Below, piece after piece: positions 1 to 7,378 of a DNA stretch of 19,079 nt (its first letter is position 1; each line of letters opens with the position of its first letter). The DNA lies in NCBI GenBank assembly GCA_002331565.1, contig DCZC01000103.1, positions 1-19,079 of the forward strand, given 5' to 3'. Source of the DNA: Gemmatimonas sp. UBA2094 (lineage in GTDB: Bacteria > Gemmatimonadota > Gemmatimonadetes > Gemmatimonadales > Gemmatimonadaceae). Position numbers and translations under genes: made by a program. Below the pieces are notes generated by a model. That model was not told the origin of the DNA and did not search any database. It saw only the letters and a list, made by a program, of their open reading frames with translations.

Positions 1-953
1 CCCAGCGGGCGCTCCCCAACCGGCGCCCGCGACGCCGTACCGAGGCTCGCCAGCGGCGCGGGATCGTTCCGCAGCGCGGCCCACAGCGGAAGCACCATCG
101 CGATGGTGCCGAGCACACCGGCCGGCACCATGCCCCACCGGAAGCAGATCGCGAGCGGCAACAGGCCGTTGATGGCATAGAGCGCGATGGGCAGGCGGTG
201 CGGCGATACCTTCGTCACCCAGTCACTCGGCGGCACGAACCCGAGCATCACGCGGGCCACGAGGATGCCGGTGAGCAGCCAGCCCAGCCAGTTGGTGATG
301 GGCATGCCGTAGAAAATCGGCTTGCCGATGAGCTGCTGGAACGCGCTTTGGCCGGACAGATCGCCGATTTCCCAGATCCAGTGCGTGGTCTTCACCATGG
401 CGGGGTCCATGCTCACGTCCCACAGCGTCAGCACGACGCCACCGACGAGCGACCACCACCACTTGGACAGGTTGTCGTCTTTCCCCTTGAGGAAGCGCCC
501 GCAGATGGCGAGCGACGCGACGAGCATGTAGAACCACGACGTGGGGATGTTGAACGGCACTTTGCCGCCGATCTTGTACCCCAGCTGGCTCGTGTACTCG
601 TACGCACCGAAGGGATAATCCCAGCGCGTGCCCACGTACTCCGACGTGAGGGCCAGCGCGAACGATACGGCGAAGGTGATGAGTGCCTTGCGGGTCCCCA
701 CGGCCCACGCCAGGAAGGCGAGGCCGGCGATGGCGCCGAGGGTGACGGTGGTGGCTCCACCGTACGTGTACCCGAGCGCCATGACCTTCTGGTTCTGCGG
801 CGTCTGGAGCCATTCGGGATAGGGCGGCAGCAGGAACGTCGCAAACGCGAACGCCGAAAACGCGCTGAAGCACAGGTGCCCGAGCAGCGTGAGCGACGCG
901 ATTCTGAACAGCGTGTCCTTCGAGTTGTCCTGCAGGTCCGTGTAGGGGGTCAT
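1..953 (-). CDS. cruF: CruF-type carotenoid 1,2-hydratase (DUF422 membrane protein), 3' end cut by window
   Basis: This integral membrane enzyme belongs to the CruF/DUF422 family. The family adds water to the psi-end double bond of acyclic or monocyclic carotenoids such as lycopene derivatives, giving 1-hydroxy ends that can later be glycosylated. About 317 codons are visible with no stop before base 1, so the C-terminus lies outside the window. The translation begins MTPYTDLQDNSKDTLFRIAS and has several hydrophobic helices. It contains the family-like stretch TSEYVGTRWDYPFGAYEYT at about residues 104-122, then LGYKIGGKVPFNIPTSWFYM and a later WDVSMDPAM, which carries conserved acidic residues. 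The start is chosen because TGAGGTG, which overlaps the crtB stop codon, gives a good Shine-Dalgarno 8 bases before the ATG. It lies 12 bases after crtB, so the two are surely co-transcribed. The exact substrate cannot be told from sequence. Confidence 0.85.
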   Translation of the reverse strand, partial: MTPYTDLQDNSKDTLFRIASLTLLGHLCFSAFSAFAFATFLLPPYPEWLQTPQNQKVMALGYTYGGATTVTLGAIAGLAFLAWAVGTRKALITFAVSFALALTSEYVGTRWDYPFGAYEYTSQLGYKIGGKVPFNIPTSWFYMLVASLAICGRFLKGKDDNLSKWWWSLVGGVVLTLWDVSMDPAMVKTTHWIWEIGDLSGQSAFQQLIGKPIFYGMPITNWLGWLLTGILVARVMLGFVPPSDWVTKVSPHRLPIALYAINGLLPLAICFRWGMVPAGVLGTIAMVLPLWAALRNDPAPLASLGTASRAPVGERPL

Positions 954-965
954 ACGTACTGCACC

Positions 966-1949
966 TCAGGCGAGACGGACGAGTGCATCGGCGTTGGACG
1001 ATGCGGTGTTGGGTTCCCACACGATGCGCGGGCCGTGGCCCAGCGCGGAAAGGTCGGGGGTCGGCGCGCGATAGCGCCACGCGTTCCAGAGAATGCCCAC
1101 GCGCGCGAGGCGCCCAATGCGCGCGCGCGTCGTGATGGTGTCGTACCCCTGCAGCTCGATGGCCGAGAGGATGCCCGCGTAGCCATTGGCACAGGCCGCC
1201 GCGCAGCGCTGCGCGTCGGCCTCGAGCAGCGCGATGCCGGGCATGGCCGCGGCGTACAGCGCCCGGGCGCGACTCACCTCGAAAGCCATAAGCTTCGCCC
1301 ACTGCGGACGCCGCGCCAGCGCCGGGTCGCGGGACAACACATCCTGCGCCGTGAGGCCGAAGCGTGCCATGTCTTCGGCCGGCAGGTAGCACCGACCACG
1401 GCCGGCGTCTTCGCCGACATCACGCAGAATGTTGGTGAGCTGCATGGCCGTGCCGAGCGTGCGGGCGTACTGGATGGCTTTGACGCGCATCGCCGGGCCG
1501 GCCGGCACGCCGAACACGTAGGTGCACATCTCCCCGACGGAACTCGCGACCCCCTCGCAGTACTGCTCCAGGTCACACCACGTGTCGTACGTGTGCGCCT
1601 CGAGATCACGGCCCACGCCGTCGAGCAGTTCGAACAAGGGGTCGGGCGAGACGTCGTAGGCGCGGGTCACCCACGCCATTTCCCGGAAGATCGGACCGGC
1701 CGGACGACCGTCGAGCGCCGACTGCAGTTGCTCGCGATACGCATCGAGTTGCACCCGCAACGCGTCGAGATTGCCATGGTCGGCCTGATCGACCAGATCG
1801 TCGGCCACGCGGCAGAACGCGTACAGCGCGTACGCCGCGCGGCGCTTCTCGGGTGGAAGCAGCTTGCTCGCCAGCGAGAAGGTGCGCGCATGCGCCATGG
1901 TGATGCGCGCACACTCGGCCGCATCGTTGAGCGACGCAGGCGCGATCAT
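966..1949 (-). CDS. crtB: Phytoene synthase (squalene/phytoene synthase family)
   Basis: CrtB condenses two geranylgeranyl diphosphates head to head into phytoene, the first committed step of C40 carotenoid synthesis. The 327-residue length suits the family. Both Asp-rich, Mg-diphosphate-binding motifs are present: DDLVD at residues 50-54, after the YALYAFCRVA stretch, and LTNILRDVGEDAGRGRCYLP at about 171-190. The family also includes squalene synthases and HpnC/HpnD. CrtB is preferred because the next gene is a carotenoid hydratase and the second motif is close to textbook CrtB. The ATG at 1949 is the only sensible start, since an in-frame stop lies 15 codons upstream. No strong ribosome binding site precedes it. 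An 11-codon ORF (1981 to 1946) ends in an ATGA overlap with this start. No desaturase (crtI) is in the window, so it must be encoded elsewhere. Confidence 0.88.
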   Translation of the reverse strand: MIAPASLNDAAECARITMAHARTFSLASKLLPPEKRRAAYALYAFCRVADDLVDQADHGNLDALRVQLDAYREQLQSALDGRPAGPIFREMAWVTRAYDVSPDPLFELLDGVGRDLEAHTYDTWCDLEQYCEGVASSVGEMCTYVFGVPAGPAMRVKAIQYARTLGTAMQLTNILRDVGEDAGRGRCYLPAEDMARFGLTAQDVLSRDPALARRPQWAKLMAFEVSRARALYAAAMPGIALLEADAQRCAAACANGYAGILSAIELQGYDTITTRARIGRLARVGILWNAWRYRAPTPDLSALGHGPRIVWEPNTASSNADALVRLA

Positions 1950-2148
1950 GCCACCGAACTCGGGAGACGCCGAGGTTTCATCGAAGCGATGTCAGGCAGG
2001 GATGACAAGGACGACGAAGGCGGGGACCTGAACCGATGGTGTCCGCCGACAGGTGCTCAACGCCGCACATGGCAACAGGTTCCCTCGGGCCGAGCGTACG
2101 GACCCCGATCGCCCGAATGCTAATGAACCTGCGACCGCCCGGTCCGAC

Positions 2149-2194
2149 TGTCAACAGAAAGTTACATCTAAAGTGTCAGGATTTATTGACACTT
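2149..2194. promoter_or_regulatory. Tandem TGT-N12-ACA palindromes upstream of crtB (PpsR/CrtJ-like operator candidate)
   Basis: Two 18-base elements sit side by side: TGTCAACAGAAAGTTACA at 2149-2166 and TGTCAGGATTTATTGACA at 2174-2191, separated by 7 bases. The second is embedded in a perfect inverted repeat, AAGTGTCA (2171-2178), an 8-base spacer, and TGACACTT (2187-2194). TGT-N12-ACA in nearby pairs is the known target of PpsR/CrtJ, the redox- and light-responsive repressor of photosynthesis and carotenoid genes in phototrophic Proteobacteria. From memory, phototrophic Gemmatimonas carries a ppsR gene. The pair lies 200-245 bases before the crtB start and after the susD terminator, so it most likely controls crtB-cruF. 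Another palindrome-binding regulator, for example a MerR-type light sensor, is equally possible from sequence alone. Confidence 0.45.
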
Positions 2195-2236
2195 GCAAGA
2201 AGCCGGCCGACCGCCTGCTCCAAGCCGGGCCAAAGG

Positions 2237-2270
2237 AAAAGGGGGGCGGTCCGTGTCGGACCGCCCCCCT
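2237..2270 (-). terminator. Rho-independent terminator of the susC-susD unit
   Basis: A perfect 13-base-pair stem is formed by GGGGGGCGGTCCG (2241-2253) and CGGACCGCCCCCC (2257-2269), with a 3-base loop. Read on the minus strand the stem is followed by TTTTCC, as expected for an intrinsic terminator. It sits about 24 bases after the susD stop codon. The right side on the plus strand has no T-run, so it should work only for leftward transcription. It isolates crtB-cruF from the upstream uptake genes. Confidence 0.82.
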
Positions 2271-2293
2271 CTGCGCTTCCTCTCAGGCCGAAA

Positions 2294-3574
2294 TCAACGG
2301 GCGGACCCGTTGGCGCCGGTCATGTTGGGGTTATTGTCGCGCTCGGCGCGCGGGATCGGATAGCAGGTATCCGTGCCCGTGTTGCCGTAGCCCGGCTTGA
2401 AGTACGGCGCGCCGGCCGGCGTGATCGTGCCCGCCACGGAGGCCGGCGAGCGACGGAAATCCGCCACGCGCTTGCCTTCGAGGTAGAACTCGAGCGCCCG
2501 CTGGTTGAAGAGCTCCGCCTTCACGCTCGCCGCGTCCTGCGCTCCCGCGTACGCCGGGCGGCCGTTCACCGCACGACGGGCGTTGATAAGCGTCAGCTGC
2601 GTCGTGACGTTGTTCGACGCCTCGGCGGCGATGTAGTCGGCCTCGAGCTTCGAGGCGAGACGGATCGGCGCGTTGTAGGCGAAGAACTTCGTCTGCTGGT
2701 GGAAGCCACCCGGCACCGCGTCCTGGGGATTGGCGGTGGGAGCCGGCGAACCACCCTGCACGCGGTACGTGACGCGCGGGTCACCCTGACGATACCAGGG
2801 CGCCACGCTGATCGAGCCGCGGTCGAAGCTGAAGAAATAGAGGTCGTTCGACAGACGGCCGCGGTTCGCGAGGTCGTCGGTGTAACGCAGGTTGAACTCG
2901 AACCCGGCGGGCACGGCGGCCGCATCGGTCGAGGCGCCAGCGTTGTCACCCTTCTGCAGCTTCACGCGGGCGCGACCGACCAGCGCCGCGTTTGCGAGCG
3001 CCGCACCGTCCGCCGTGCCGTTGGCGCGGCCCACGTCGATCCCCTTGGTCAGCCAGACGTTCGCCGAGTCGAGCATCTGCGCGGTGGTCAGTTCCGGGCC
3101 GCTGGAGAACGAGCCGGTGCAGAAATCGCTCGCCATCTGCAGGATCGCGAAGCCACGGAAGGTGGCGGCGCGGGCGATGCTGATGTTCGTCGTGGGCGTC
3201 GGCAGCGACAGGTCGAGCACCTGCTTGGCCGACGCGATGGCGCGCGAGAGGGGCGCCCACGCATCACTGTTGAGCGACCCGTTCAGGTCGGTGATGCTGC
3301 GGATGCCGAACTCGTTGCGCGTGGGGAACGTGTCGGACACGTTCGCCTCGCCAGTGAACCACGCGCCGTACATGGCGAGCAGGCCGAACATGTCGACGAA
3401 ATTCTGCTGCGCCGACAGCGACAGCGTGATGCCGCTGGCGGTCGGATCGACGGTCGACGCGTCGATGACGTTCGGGTTGGTGACGGTGAGGAACTCGTCA
3501 CCGCAGGCGGTCACGCCCAGCGCCAGCATGGCGCCGGCTGCCGTGCGCGAGACCGTACGGGCAATCTTTTTCAT
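2294..3574 (-). CDS. SusD/RagB family outer-membrane lipoprotein
   Basis: SusD-like lipoproteins cap the SusC transporter at the cell surface and help capture the substrate. The protein has 426 residues, shorter than many Bacteroidota SusD proteins. It starts MKKIARTVSRTAAGAMLALG and has a lipobox VTAC with the acylated Cys at residue 24, so it is lipid-anchored. Family hallmarks near the C-terminus are ALEFYLEGKRVADFRRSP, and PIPRAERDNNPNM close to the end. A GTG in the same frame at 3586 would add four residues. The ATG at 3574 is preferred because it starts the signal peptide directly and has GGTGA upstream. It follows the susC stop by 14 bases and is followed by a terminator, so susC-susD is a two-gene unit. 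The substrate is unknown: no glycosidase, peptidase or sulfatase lies beside it. Confidence 0.9.
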   Translation of the reverse strand: MKKIARTVSRTAAGAMLALGVTACGDEFLTVTNPNVIDASTVDPTASGITLSLSAQQNFVDMFGLLAMYGAWFTGEANVSDTFPTRNEFGIRSITDLNGSLNSDAWAPLSRAIASAKQVLDLSLPTPTTNISIARAATFRGFAILQMASDFCTGSFSSGPELTTAQMLDSANVWLTKGIDVGRANGTADGAALANAALVGRARVKLQKGDNAGASTDAAAVPAGFEFNLRYTDDLANRGRLSNDLYFFSFDRGSISVAPWYRQGDPRVTYRVQGGSPAPTANPQDAVPGGFHQQTKFFAYNAPIRLASKLEADYIAAEASNNVTTQLTLINARRAVNGRPAYAGAQDAASVKAELFNQRALEFYLEGKRVADFRRSPASVAGTITPAGAPYFKPGYGNTGTDTCYPIPRAERDNNPNMTGANGSAR

Positions 3575-3588
3575 GTATACGGTCACCG

Positions 3589-6500
3589 TTAGAAGTTGAC
3601 GTTGAAGCGGAGCACGGTGCGCTTGGGGTTCGGCACCGTCAGGAAGTCTTCACGCGAGAAGGCGCCGGTCTGCGAGTTCATCTCCGGATCGGCACCGGAG
3701 TAGTCACTCCAGAGCTTCACGTTCTGCAGCGCCAGCGTGAGCGACGCGCCCTGCACCCGCTTGCCCAGCTTGTCGAGCAGGAAGCGCGGCAGGTCGTACG
3801 TGGCCGACAGTTCGCGCAGGCGGACGAAGTCGCCGCGCTCAATGAAGGCTTCGCGCGCGTCGTTGATCGTCACGGCCGAGCCGTTCACTTCCGACACGAA
3901 CGGACCGAAGCGGCGGATACGCTGCTCACGCGACAGGAGCGTCGTGTCGAGACGCACGTTCGAGCGCACCAGCTGCGTCTCGCGGAAGAACGCCGTGTTG
4001 TTGTAGATCGAGAAGTCGCGCTTGGCGTCGAGCAGTGCCGTCACCCGCAGGCTGCGCATGATCGTGAACGTGTTCGTGATGTTCCACTCGAGCGTCGGGA
4101 ACAGGTTGCCCACGGGCGCCAGCGTGTCGGTCACGATGGCCACGCCACGGGTGAGGTCCACGCTCTTCACGCGCTTGGCCGAAAGCACCGCGAGCTGCTG
4201 ACCCACGAGGGTACGACCGCCGGCACCGAGGTTGAACGGCAGCACGCCGCCGAGGCTCGTGAGTTCGTTGTGCAGGGTGTTCGCTGCGCCACGCACGTCC
4301 CAGGTCAGGTTGCGCCGGTTGATCATCTTCGCGTTCACGGCGAGTTCGACGCCCCGATTCAGCACCGAGCCGATGTTCGCGAGCGGGTTCGAATTGAAGC
4401 CGAGCGACGGCGGAATCGGACGGGCGATGATCAGGTCCGTGGTGGTCTTGCGGAAGAACGTCAGCTCCGTCGACACCTTGCCGTTGAGGAAGCCGGCGTC
4501 GAGGCCCGCTTCGAACTCGGTGCCACGTTCCGGCTTCAGGTCGAAGTTGCCGGGGTTGCCGAGAACGGCGCCGGCGCCGGTGCTGCCCGTGATGTTGAAG
4601 GCCGCCGCCGTCAGCGTCTGGAGGGCGTCACCCGGGTTGGGCGAGCGGCCCGTCGTGCCCCACGCGGCGCGGACACGGAGGTCGTTGAAGATGCCACTGA
4701 GCGGCGAGAAGAAGTCTTCTTCGCTGATCGCCCACGAGCCACCCACCTTGGGCAGCACGAAGCTCGGCGCCTGTGCACCGAATGACGAGTTGCGATCGAC
4801 GCGCACACCCACCTGGAGGAAGCGCTTGTTCTGGTTGCCGACCTGCAGCTGCGTGAGGTACCCGTACTGGCGCTGCTCGGTGAAACCGCCGCCGGCCGAG
4901 TTCGTGGCCGCCGACCCGATCGAGTTGTTGTTGTTGGTCACGAAGCCGATGCCGGTGGCGTTCAGGCTTGTGTTGCGCGTGGAGATCACCTGGAGGCCGA
5001 ACGAGAGGTTGGTCTCCCAGTTGCTGCCCCACTGGCGCTTGGCGTTGCCGAGGTAGTCGAACGTGTAGCGCTCGATGCCGCGGCTGGTCGACTGACGCTC
5101 GCCGCCGTCACGGAGACCGCCGTACCACGTGCTGTCGTTCTTCGGATAGAACAGGTTCTGGTCGTCGTTCGCGAAGTCCATACCGCCGGTGAAGCGGTTG
5201 GTGAACCAGCTGAACGGCGTGTAGTTGGCCGTGAAGGCGCTCGTCACACGCTTGGTGAGCAGGCGACGCTTGATCGAGTTGATCGCGTTGTACTGACGCG
5301 CCGGCGCGTACCAGCCGTCTTGTGACAGCCCGGCGTTCGACGCATCGGAGCGCGTGAGCGGGCTGCCAAGCAGGCCGCCGCCGAGCCAGCCGAAGATGTT
5401 GTTGTCGTTGTCCGGCAGGTCGACGGACGTCTGCACGAGGCCGAGGCCGGCGTCGATATTGAGCTTCGAGTTGGCGATGTAGTTCACGTTCGACCGCACG
5501 TTGTAGCGGTTGAACGCATTGTTCGGCAACGTGCCCGACGAGTTGTCCGAGCCGTAGTTCAGGCTGAAGCCGTAGTTCTGGCCACCGCCACGGATGCCGT
5601 AGTTGAACAGGTTCTCCGTGCCGTCCTTGAACGCCCCCACGCGCTTGAGCGGGTTGTCGCTCACCAGCGCGCCCACGGCCTGGCCACGGCAGAGCGGGTT
5701 CGTGCTGGTCGGCGCGACCAGCGCCGCGGTGCAGTTGCCGTAGTTGCTGGGGATCTCCCAGTAATCGACGTTGGCCGTACCCTGCTCGACACGCAGCGAC
5801 TGCTGGAAGCTGTTCGAGCCCGCACGCCCCTTCTTGGTGATGATCTGGATCACGCCGGCCGAGGCATCCGCACCGTACAGCGTAGCGGCGGCCGGACCCT
5901 TCACCACTTCGATGCTCTCGATCTCTTCCGGATTGAGGTCATTGAGGCGGTCGAAGGCCTGACCGGACTGGCCGGAGGCGATGAGTCCTTCGTTGACGCG
6001 CACGCCGTCGATGAACAGCAGCGGCTGGTTGGACAGGTTGATGGACGACGCGCCGCGGATGCGGATGGTCGTCGCCGTGCCCTTCGTGCCCGAGGCCGCG
6101 CTGAGCGCCACGCCTGGTACGCGGGACTGGAGCAGGTTCGCCACGTTCGTGACGGGCGCGTCCTTGATGATGTCCGCCGGCTTGACGGAGGCCACGAGCG
6201 CCGACTGCGCCTTGCGCTCCTGATTGCCGGCCGTACCGGTTACGACGACCTCGGAGAGGTTGATCGCCGACTGGCCGAGCTCGAAGTTCAGCGTGGCCGT
6301 CTGACCGGCGACCACAGTGACCGTCTGCTGCTGCGACTTGTAACCGATGCGCAGTGCACCGATGGTCGCGGAGCCGGCCCGGACGTTCACGAGGCGGTAC
6401 TCACCGTCTTTGTTCGTCGGGGCGGCGAACTGCGTCCCCACGAGGACGATACGGACATCGGAAATTGGCAGCTTGGTGGCGGCGTCGACCACCTTGCCGC

Positions 6501-6600
6501 TGACGGTACCGGTGGGCGCCTGCTGCGCGCCCAACGATCCTGCCAAGGCAAGGGAGGTTACCGCTGCTGCCCAACGGGTGATGCGCAACCGATGGGACAT
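3589..6600 (-). CDS. SusC/RagA family TonB-linked outer-membrane transporter
   Basis: This 1003-residue TonB-dependent porin-like importer takes up a bulky nutrient with its SusD partner. The order is as follows: a signal peptide (residues 1-25, cleavage likely after LGA before QQ); a carboxypeptidase-regulatory-like domain (about 31-110, starting GTVSGKVVDAATKLPISDVR); a TonB-box-like SEVVVTGTA (about 116-124); a plug domain with LLQSRVPGVALSAASG, IRIRGASSI, QPLLFIDGVRV, ESIEVVKGPAAATLYGADAS and GVIQIITKKG; and a long beta-barrel ending in LRFNVNF, whose terminal Phe suits BAM recognition. The frame is open 13 codons further upstream. ATG 6600 is chosen because GGAGAAG lies 6 bases before it and the signal peptide begins there. 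The pair is typical of Bacteroidota and also occurs in Gemmatimonadota. No sigma/anti-sigma regulator pair is adjacent. Confidence 0.93.
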   Translation of the reverse strand: MSHRLRITRWAAAVTSLALAGSLGAQQAPTGTVSGKVVDAATKLPISDVRIVLVGTQFAAPTNKDGEYRLVNVRAGSATIGALRIGYKSQQQTVTVVAGQTATLNFELGQSAINLSEVVVTGTAGNQERKAQSALVASVKPADIIKDAPVTNVANLLQSRVPGVALSAASGTKGTATTIRIRGASSINLSNQPLLFIDGVRVNEGLIASGQSGQAFDRLNDLNPEEIESIEVVKGPAAATLYGADASAGVIQIITKKGRAGSNSFQQSLRVEQGTANVDYWEIPSNYGNCTAALVAPTSTNPLCRGQAVGALVSDNPLKRVGAFKDGTENLFNYGIRGGGQNYGFSLNYGSDNSSGTLPNNAFNRYNVRSNVNYIANSKLNIDAGLGLVQTSVDLPDNDNNIFGWLGGGLLGSPLTRSDASNAGLSQDGWYAPARQYNAINSIKRRLLTKRVTSAFTANYTPFSWFTNRFTGGMDFANDDQNLFYPKNDSTWYGGLRDGGERQSTSRGIERYTFDYLGNAKRQWGSNWETNLSFGLQVISTRNTSLNATGIGFVTNNNNSIGSAATNSAGGGFTEQRQYGYLTQLQVGNQNKRFLQVGVRVDRNSSFGAQAPSFVLPKVGGSWAISEEDFFSPLSGIFNDLRVRAAWGTTGRSPNPGDALQTLTAAAFNITGSTGAGAVLGNPGNFDLKPERGTEFEAGLDAGFLNGKVSTELTFFRKTTTDLIIARPIPPSLGFNSNPLANIGSVLNRGVELAVNAKMINRRNLTWDVRGAANTLHNELTSLGGVLPFNLGAGGRTLVGQQLAVLSAKRVKSVDLTRGVAIVTDTLAPVGNLFPTLEWNITNTFTIMRSLRVTALLDAKRDFSIYNNTAFFRETQLVRSNVRLDTTLLSREQRIRRFGPFVSEVNGSAVTINDAREAFIERGDFVRLRELSATYDLPRFLLDKLGKRVQGASLTLALQNVKLWSDYSGADPEMNSQTGAFSREDFLTVPNPKRTVLRFNVNF

Positions 6601-6628
6601 CAACTTCTCCAGAAAATGAAACGGAGGG

Positions 6629-6650
6629 GCCCCGGCCATCGGGCGGGGGC
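6629..6650 (-). other. GC-rich hairpin in the susC leader
   Basis: GCCCCGGCC (6629-6637) and GGGCGGGGGC (6641-6650) can pair as an imperfect stem around a 3-base loop, with one bulge and one mismatch. On the minus strand it precedes a pyrimidine-rich tract and lies about 13 bases before the susC ribosome site. It could influence susC translation or act as an attenuator. It could also be chance in GC-rich DNA. Confidence 0.2.
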
Positions 6651-6682
6651 TGAGGGAAGGACTGGTACTCGTCTCAGAACAA

Positions 6683-6696
6683 GCGGATCGATCCGC
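6683..6696. repeat. Perfect 14-base palindrome GCGGATCGATCCGC
   Basis: The sequence is its own reverse complement. It lies in the divergent susC-nuoA region, 83 bases upstream of the susC start. It could be a regulator dimer site in the susC leader or promoter. GC-rich palindromes of this size also occur by chance, so function is unproven. Confidence 0.3.
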
Positions 6697-6716
6697 GCGT
6701 CACCGGACGAGGGCGA

Positions 6717-6736
6717 AAACCTAATCAATAAGGTTT
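6717..6736. promoter_or_regulatory. AT-rich island with inverted repeat AAACCT-N8-AGGTTT, likely susC control region
   Basis: AAACCT (6717-6722) and AGGTTT (6731-6736) flank the spacer AATCAATA. The surrounding 30 bases form the most AT-rich patch of the divergent region, at a suitable distance (about 115-135 bases) before the susC start. Such a patch is where a promoter and operator would be expected. I could not fix minus 35 and minus 10 boxes, and on the minus strand the best reading (CTGCAA, then TGATTA) is weak. Confidence 0.3.
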
Positions 6737-7009
6737 CAGAAATGTTGCAGTCCGTCACGTTTCATCCCGGAACCCCCCTCCGGACGTCCCGGATCGCCCG
6801 ATTCGGGCGCGATGCCCTGGTTCGAAAACCGGAAAATCTCCCGATCCGAGAGGCCTGCCGCCTTGACGTTCTCTGGTACGGGGGTTCACGTTCGCGGATC
6901 CGGTGCGACCTGCGGAGCAGGCTGCCGGCCGGCGTTGTCTAAACGCTGAAGCGCCAACCGATTCTCCCGCCACGCCCTCCTCCAGGCCCGACTCCCCAGT
7001 GCCTGTTCG

Positions 7010-7375
7010 ATGACGCCGTATCTCACGTTTCTGCTCTATCTGGTCGCCATCGTCGGCTTCGTCGGCCTGGCCCTGTCGCTGAACGCGCTCCTCGGCCCCA
7101 AGCCGGTCTCGACCGCCACCAAACTCGAACCCTTCGAGTGCGGGGCCACCGCCATCGACGTCGTCAACGTGAAGGCGGTGCCCATCAAGTACTACGCGGT
7201 CGCCATCGCGTTCCTGTTGTTCGACCTCGAAACGATGTTCCTCTTCATCTGGGCCCTGGGCGCACGTCCGCTCTCGGGGTTCATGGTGTTCACGTTCTTC
7301 CTGTTCGCCGCCCTGCTGGTGCTGTGCCTTCTGTATGTGTACAAGGCGCGCATCCTCGACGCGGTGACGGAGTAG
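7010..7375 (+). CDS. nuoA: NADH-quinone oxidoreductase subunit A
   Basis: NuoA is a small membrane subunit at the junction between the peripheral and proton-pumping arms of complex I. The 121-residue protein has three hydrophobic helices (about residues 5-28, 63-83 and 89-110). The conserved loop reads KLEPFECGATAIDVVNVKAV and KYYAVAIAFLLFDLETMFLF. The loop Cys and the acidic residues of FDLET are the family landmarks. It is the first gene of the nuo operon, and nuoB follows 3 bases after its stop codon. The start ATG has no obvious Shine-Dalgarno sequence, which may mean leaderless or weak initiation at the operon head. Identification is secure from motifs and context. Confidence 0.96.
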   Translation: MTPYLTFLLYLVAIVGFVGLALSLNALLGPKPVSTATKLEPFECGATAIDVVNVKAVPIKYYAVAIAFLLFDLETMFLFIWALGARPLSGFMVFTFFLFAALLVLCLLYVYKARILDAVTE

Positions 7376-7378
7376 GGG

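Larger units (their letters stand above)
1950..2293. other. Intergenic region between susD end and crtB start
   Basis: This 344-base stretch has no convincing gene. From right to left it holds the susD terminator (2270-2237), a locally AT-rich patch with two TGT-N12-ACA elements (2149-2191), and about 200 bases of leader before crtB. The leader contains only an 11-codon ORF that overlaps the crtB start. The plus-strand open frame across this region is an antisense shadow. A crtB promoter must lie here because the terminator separates crtB from susD, but no clear minus 35/minus 10 pair was found on the minus strand. A TTGACA read leftwards at 2154-2149 lacks a convincing partner at 16-18 bases. 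Confidence 0.6.
6601..7009. other. Divergent intergenic region between susC and nuoA
   Basis: This 409-base region must hold the promoters of both the leftward susC-susD unit and the rightward nuo operon. I see no gene in it: the open frames crossing it lack a plausible ribosome site or family match. It contains a GC-rich hairpin in the susC leader (6629-6650), a 14-base perfect palindrome (6683-6696), an AT-rich island with an inverted repeat (6717-6736), and a small inverted repeat CGCCCG-att-CGGGCG (6795-6809). A TTGACG at 6863-6868 could be a minus 35 box for nuoA, but no good minus 10 box follows it. nuoA itself has no clear Shine-Dalgarno sequence. Confidence 0.6.

Noticed and set aside
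198..2123. 641-codon open frame on the plus strand opposite crtB and cruF
   Set aside because: It is antisense to two genes with clear family motifs. It has the Arg/His/Gly-rich composition of a GC-rich shadow frame and no recognisable domain.
2186..2191. Perfect TTGACA on the plus strand as a rightward promoter
   Set aside because: No minus 10 box at 16-18 bases, and it would only transcribe towards the end of susD. It is better explained as half of the palindrome.
2036..3592. 518-codon plus-strand frame opposite susD
   Set aside because: Arg/Val-rich shadow that crosses the susD terminator. susD on the minus strand has a lipobox and family motifs.
6795..6809. CGCCCG-att-CGGGCG hairpin as a terminator
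   Set aside because: Stem of 6 pairs only, no T-run on either side, and located between divergent genes where no terminator is needed.
6592..6942. 116-codon plus-strand frame in the divergent region
   Set aside because: It begins inside the susC start, has no ribosome site and resembles nothing. It is more likely non-coding regulatory DNA.
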